Shown: one piece after another, positions 60,824 to 64,000 of the stretch | Layout of the letters: each line of letters starts with the position of its first letter | How positions within the stretch are numbered: the first letter of the stretch is position 1 | Assembly (NCBI GenBank): GCA_018242215.1 | Contig: JAFECG010000022.1 | Coordinates: 310,001-374,000, forward strand | Source of the DNA: Pseudomonadota bacterium | Lineage (GTDB): Bacteria; Pseudomonadota; Alphaproteobacteria; Rhizobiales; Hyphomicrobiaceae | Direction: 5' to 3' | Length of the DNA stretch: 64,000 bases | Position numbers and translations under genes: made by a program | Notes under the pieces: generated by a model | Told to the model about the DNA's origin: nothing | What the model saw: only the letters and a program-made list of their open reading frames with translations | Databases searched by the model: none

Positions 60824-61591
60824 ATGACGGAGCAGCAAAAGAAGTTTCCTGAATTCTACGTGACGGCTCCGCAGCCGTGCCCCTATTTGTCAGGCAAGCT
60901 CGAGCGCAAGCTCTTCACCCACCTCACGCATGACAAGCCGCCTGAACTCGTCGACCGGTTGCTGACGACGGGCTTTCGACGCAGCCAGAACATCGCCTAT
61001 GTTCCTTACTGCGAGGGCTGTCAGGCCTGCGTTTCGGTGCGCGTGCTCGTCGACGAATTCCAGCCCGACCGTTCGATGCGGAGAAATTGGAAGAGAAATT
61101 CGTCGCTTGTCGCACGCCGCACGGCTCCGACGCCGACAATGGAGCAGTTCCGGCTCTTTCGTGCCTATATCGATGCGCGCCACAGCGACGGTGGCATGGC
61201 AGACATGACGATGCTCGACTACCGGATGATGGTCGAGGATACCGTCATCGAGACGTTTCTGACGGAATACCGCGCGAAGCCCGAAGGTGCGGAAGATCTC
61301 GATTTCGACGCTTGGCCCCTCAAGGCGGTGGCTCTGTGCGACCGGCTGACCGACGGCATCTCGATGGTCTACAGCTTCTACGATCCGGAAGACGTCGAAA
61401 CAGGTCTCGGGACCTACATGATCCTGGAACACATCGCGTTTGCGCGCCGGATCGCACTACCACACGTCTATCTTGGCTATTGGATCGATGGCTCCCGCAA
61501 GATGGCTTACAAAACTAGATTCAAGCCGCAGGAGCGCCTCGGACCGGACCGCTGGGAACGCGCCCCTGACCACGAGGATATTCCGCGTTAG
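60824..61591 (+). CDS. bpt: Aspartate/glutamate leucyltransferase (N-end rule)
   Basis: A 255-residue aminoacyl-tRNA-protein transferase. It adds leucine to proteins starting with Asp or Glu, marking them for ClpS-ClpAP degradation. The N-terminal part has the family's Cys motifs (QPCPYLSGKLERKLFTHL; YCEGCQACVSVRVLV). The GNAT-like C-terminal part has DGISMVYSFYDPEDVETGLGTYMILEHIAFARR and YLGYWIDGSRKMAYKTRFKPQE. Length is normal. Bpt is usual in alphaproteobacteria and often lies near parC. Confidence 0.95.
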   Translation: MTEQQKKFPEFYVTAPQPCPYLSGKLERKLFTHLTHDKPPELVDRLLTTGFRRSQNIAYVPYCEGCQACVSVRVLVDEFQPDRSMRRNWKRNSSLVARRTAPTPTMEQFRLFRAYIDARHSDGGMADMTMLDYRMMVEDTVIETFLTEYRAKPEGAEDLDFDAWPLKAVALCDRLTDGISMVYSFYDPEDVETGLGTYMILEHIAFARRIALPHVYLGYWIDGSRKMAYKTRFKPQERLGPDRWERAPDHEDIPR

Positions 61592-61655
61592 CCGTGCCTG
61601 GGAGCTGCCAAGCCAAGGGCGATAAAGCTTTCCGCTTAGCGTTCTCCACCTCGCC

Positions 61656-62126
61656 TCAGTTGGCGAGTTCCGCATCGAGCTTCTTGAACATATAGCTCCA
61701 CTTCGCGGATTGCGTTTCGACTAGCATTTTCATGCGCCCACGGAGGTCCTGCATCAACGAGCAATCGGGTGTCTCGTTGGCGGCACCTTCCTGCCCCATC
61801 GATGCAATAGCCGAGAGCAGTTCGTCCGTCTTCTGATCGTAAACGGCCGTGTTGTCGTCCTTCACGAAAGGCTTTGCGTTCTCGATAAAGGCATCGTGGC
61901 TCCAATGCCGCTTGTCTCTGAGCTGGCGAAGCTTTTCCTGAAATACGGGGCGGTTCTTGGCGTTCAAGTCGCGCAGATGACCGGCGGCCTCCTCGACGAC
62001 GGTTTCGAAGTCTTCCTTGGTGCAGGCCGCAGGTGTTTCGGCGGCGCGCACGCTTATGCCAGCCAAGGCAAATGCCGCGACTGATATCCCCGCGATAACG
62101 GCCGTTTGTTTCAAAAGCCCACCCAT
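61656..62126 (-). CDS. Secreted helical hypothetical protein
   Basis: A 156-residue protein with a signal peptide (LLKQTAVIAGISVAAFALAGISVRAAE). The mature part is helical with two Cys (PAACTKEDFETVVEEAAGHLRDL; TPDCSLMQDLRGRMKMLVE), probably a periplasmic disulfide. ATG 62126 was chosen since the upstream extension to 62267 overlaps the space before parC's end and is Arg/Ser-rich. Family unknown. Confidence 0.65.
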   Translation of the reverse strand: MGGLLKQTAVIAGISVAAFALAGISVRAAETPAACTKEDFETVVEEAAGHLRDLNAKNRPVFQEKLRQLRDKRHWSHDAFIENAKPFVKDDNTAVYDQKTDELLSAIASMGQEGAANETPDCSLMQDLRGRMKMLVETQSAKWSYMFKKLDAELAN

Positions 62127-62185
62127 GCCGGCAGTCGTAGCTTCGACGACCGGGCACGACAAGCGCGAGCAATCAACACATGCGT

Positions 62186-64000
62186 TTAAAAGCGCGGACC
62201 GAACGAATTCGATCGGGGGAAACCTTTTGGCGCCAAGCGTCCGGCTTGTGCGCGTTCTCCGACCCAATCCTTAAGTTCGCTCCAGGACAGGGTGAATTCG
62301 CGGCCGGCGCTGTCCAGCCAAGTCAGGCCTTCGGACTTTTTAAACACGCGTGCGTCCGAGAGCGCTCCATCCTTGAACCTCTGAAGAATGACGCCCTTGC
62401 CGCGCGTCATCTCGTTGACCTCGTCGAGCTTGAAGACGAGCATCTTGCGGTTCTCGCCGATCGTCGCGACGCAATCGCCGTCGACAGGCACGCAGACGCG
62501 GGCTTCCTCGGGCTCGCTGACGTTCAGGACCTGCTTGCCCTTGCGTGTCGCTGCAATGACCTCTTCCTCGGGAACGATGAAGCCATATCCGCCGGTCGAG
62601 GCCACGAGCAGCTTGCGAGAAGCGTCGTGAACGAACAACTCGGCGATGTCGTGGTTTTCTTCGAGATCGATCATCAGGCGGACCGGCTCACCGTGTCCAC
62701 GGCCGCCCGGAAGCGCATTGGCCTCAAGCGTGAAGAACCTGCCGTTCGTCGCAAAGAGGACGAGCTTGTCTGTCGTATGGGCTTTTAACGCGCGTTTGAG
62801 TTCGTCACCCTGCTTAAATTCGAGCTTCGAGAGGTCGTCCTGGTGACCTTTGAGGGCCCGTACCCAGCCCTTTTCGGACAAGATCACCGTGATCGGCTCC
62901 TTTTCGACAAGCGCCGCTTCGAGGTCGATGTCGACATCGGGAAGGTCGGCGAACGACGAGCGGCGGCGTCCAAGCGGCGTCTTCTTCGAAAATTTCTCGC
63001 GTGTTTCCTTGACCTCGTCGGTGATGCGCTCCCACTGAAGCTCTTCTGATTTCAAAAGCTGCTTCAGTTCGCGGCGCTCTTTCGAGAGCTTGTCGTGTTC
63101 GGCCTTGATCTCGACCTCTTCGAGCCTCGACAATGACCGCAAGCGCAAGTTCAGGATCGCTTCGGCCTGCACATCGCTCAAGTTGAACTTCGACATCAAC
63201 TTGGCTTTGGGCTCGTCCTCGCGCCGAATGATCCGGATCACTTCGTCGATGTTGAGGTAAGCGATCAGATAGCCATCGAGAACCTCCAAGCGGTGCTCGA
63301 TTTTTTTCAGACGATACGTCGAGCGGCGGAGGAGCACTTCAAGGCGATGCTCGAGCCACTGCCACAGCACGTCGCGCAGGTCGAGCACGTTCGGGATCTG
63401 CCCCGCCGACAGCACGTTCATGTTGAGGCCGAAGCGGACTTCAAGCTCCGTCGCGCGGAACAGACTTTCCATCAGCAGAACCGCATCGACCGTGCGACTC
63501 TTCGGTTCGAGGATCAGTCGAATTTCCTCGGCACTTTCGTCGCGAACGTCGCCGAGGAGCGGAAGCTTCTTCTCGCTCATCAGCTCAGCGATCTTCTCGA
63601 CAAGCTTGGCCTTCTGCACGCCGTAGGGAATTTCCGTAACGACGATCTGGTAGCCGCCGCGGCCCGTATCTTCCCGGTCCCAACGGGCCCGAACGCGAAA
63701 GCCGCCGCGCCCGGTCTTATAGGCTTCCAGAATTTGCGTGCGTGGCTCGACGATGACGCCGCCCGTCGGGAAATCGGGCCCGGGGATCATCTCGACGAGT
63801 TTTTCGATCGTCGCATTGGGATGCTTGATCAGATGCAAGAGCCCGGCGCAGAGCTCGTCGACGTTATGAGGCGGGATGTTTGTCGCCATGCCGACGGCGA
63901 TGCCGGACGAGCCGTTCGCCAGCAGATTGGGAAACGCCGCCGGGAGAACGATGGGCTCTTCGACGCGACCATCGTAGTTGGGGCGGAAATCGACCGTCTC
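62186..64000 (-). CDS. parC: DNA topoisomerase IV subunit A, 3' part
   Basis: 605 codons are present and the frame runs off the window, so the N-terminal part with the active-site Tyr is missing. It begins [30 protein letters not shown], a conserved segment of GyrA/ParC. It continues with [15 protein letters not shown], the coiled-coil tower ([29 protein letters not shown]) and the C-terminal beta-pinwheel repeats ([46 protein letters not shown]). No GyrA box is visible in the tail, so ParC is favoured over GyrA. Confidence 0.93.
   Translation of the reverse strand, partial: ETVDFRPNYDGRVEEPIVLPAAFPNLLANGSSGIAVGMATNIPPHNVDELCAGLLHLIKHPNATIEKLVEMIPGPDFPTGGVIVEPRTQILEAYKTGRGGFRVRARWDREDTGRGGYQIVVTEIPYGVQKAKLVEKIAELMSEKKLPLLGDVRDESAEEIRLILEPKSRTVDAVLLMESLFRATELEVRFGLNMNVLSAGQIPNVLDLRDVLWQWLEHRLEVLLRRSTYRLKKIEHRLEVLDGYLIAYLNIDEVIRIIRREDEPKAKLMSKFNLSDVQAEAILNLRLRSLSRLEEVEIKAEHDKLSKERRELKQLLKSEELQWERITDEVKETREKFSKKTPLGRRRSSFADLPDVDIDLEAALVEKEPITVILSEKGWVRALKGHQDDLSKLEFKQGDELKRALKAHTTDKLVLFATNGRFFTLEANALPGGRGHGEPVRLMIDLEENHDIAELFVHDASRKLLVASTGGYGFIVPEEEVIAATRKGKQVLNVSEPEEARVCVPVDGDCVATIGENRKMLVFKLDEVNEMTRGKGVILQRFKDGALSDARVFKKSEGLTWLDSAGREFTLSWSELKDWVGERAQAGRLAPKGFPRSNSFGPRF

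Noticed and set aside
1..64000. CRISPR arrays, rRNA genes and insertion sequences
   Set aside because: No regularly spaced repeats, no rRNA sequence and no transposase gene were seen in the window.

Overview
The window looks like chromosomal DNA of a GC-rich alphaproteobacterium of the Hyphomicrobiales (Rhizobiales), most like Hyphomicrobium. The evidence is the block aminotransferase-hom-glpX-recJ, the bpt/parC pair, a class I PHA synthase, EcfG-type promoters and CCA-encoding tRNAs. The genus is inferred from family resemblance, not from a search.

Region by region. (1) 1-4.4 kb is the right end of an integrated element. A tyrosine integrase abuts the 3' end of tRNA-Arg(TCT). Divergent from it, a plasmid-type replicase and a string of small phage-like genes run leftward, ending in a frameshifted terminase-small-subunit-like gene. 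The left end lies outside the window. (2) 4.6-10.8 kb: a family 2 glycosyltransferase, then a Csu-type chaperone-usher operon (pilin, chaperone, usher, two-domain tip protein). (3) 10.8-19.3 kb: housekeeping and stress genes: a GlsB/YeaQ protein, type 1 IPP isomerase, an ammonium transporter with a sigma-54 promoter, a cysteine-free UdgX-like uracil-DNA glycosylase, a small NepR-like protein, an MscS channel, an HD hydrolase and a patatin. (4) 19.4-27.6 kb: an unusually dense group of small, mostly unknown genes. Seven perfect EcfG promoters (GGAAC-N16/17-CGTT) sit just upstream of their starts. I read this as a general-stress-response island; no phyR or ecfG is present here. (5) 27.7-37.6 kb: a flavin disulfide oxidoreductase, the ergothioneine pair egtB-egtD, and an ECF42-type sigma factor with its usual YciI, VOC and SRPBCC companions, then an outer-membrane protein and a TPR protein. 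(6) 37.6-46.3 kb: an RND efflux operon and, divergent from it, a MASE1 histidine kinase with a FixJ-type regulator. (7) 46.4-64 kb: a porin, an AEC transporter, tRNA-Glu(TTC), the recJ/glpX/hom/aminotransferase block, phaC, a decayed O-acetylhomoserine sulfhydrylase pseudogene, bpt, and the 3' part of parC.

The most interesting items are the stress-regulon island, which holds a small-protein domain present in two genes and one of two NepR-like proteins; the UdgX-like protein lacking every cysteine; and the element at the left edge, whose content (integrase, replicase, TerS-like protein) resembles a phage satellite.
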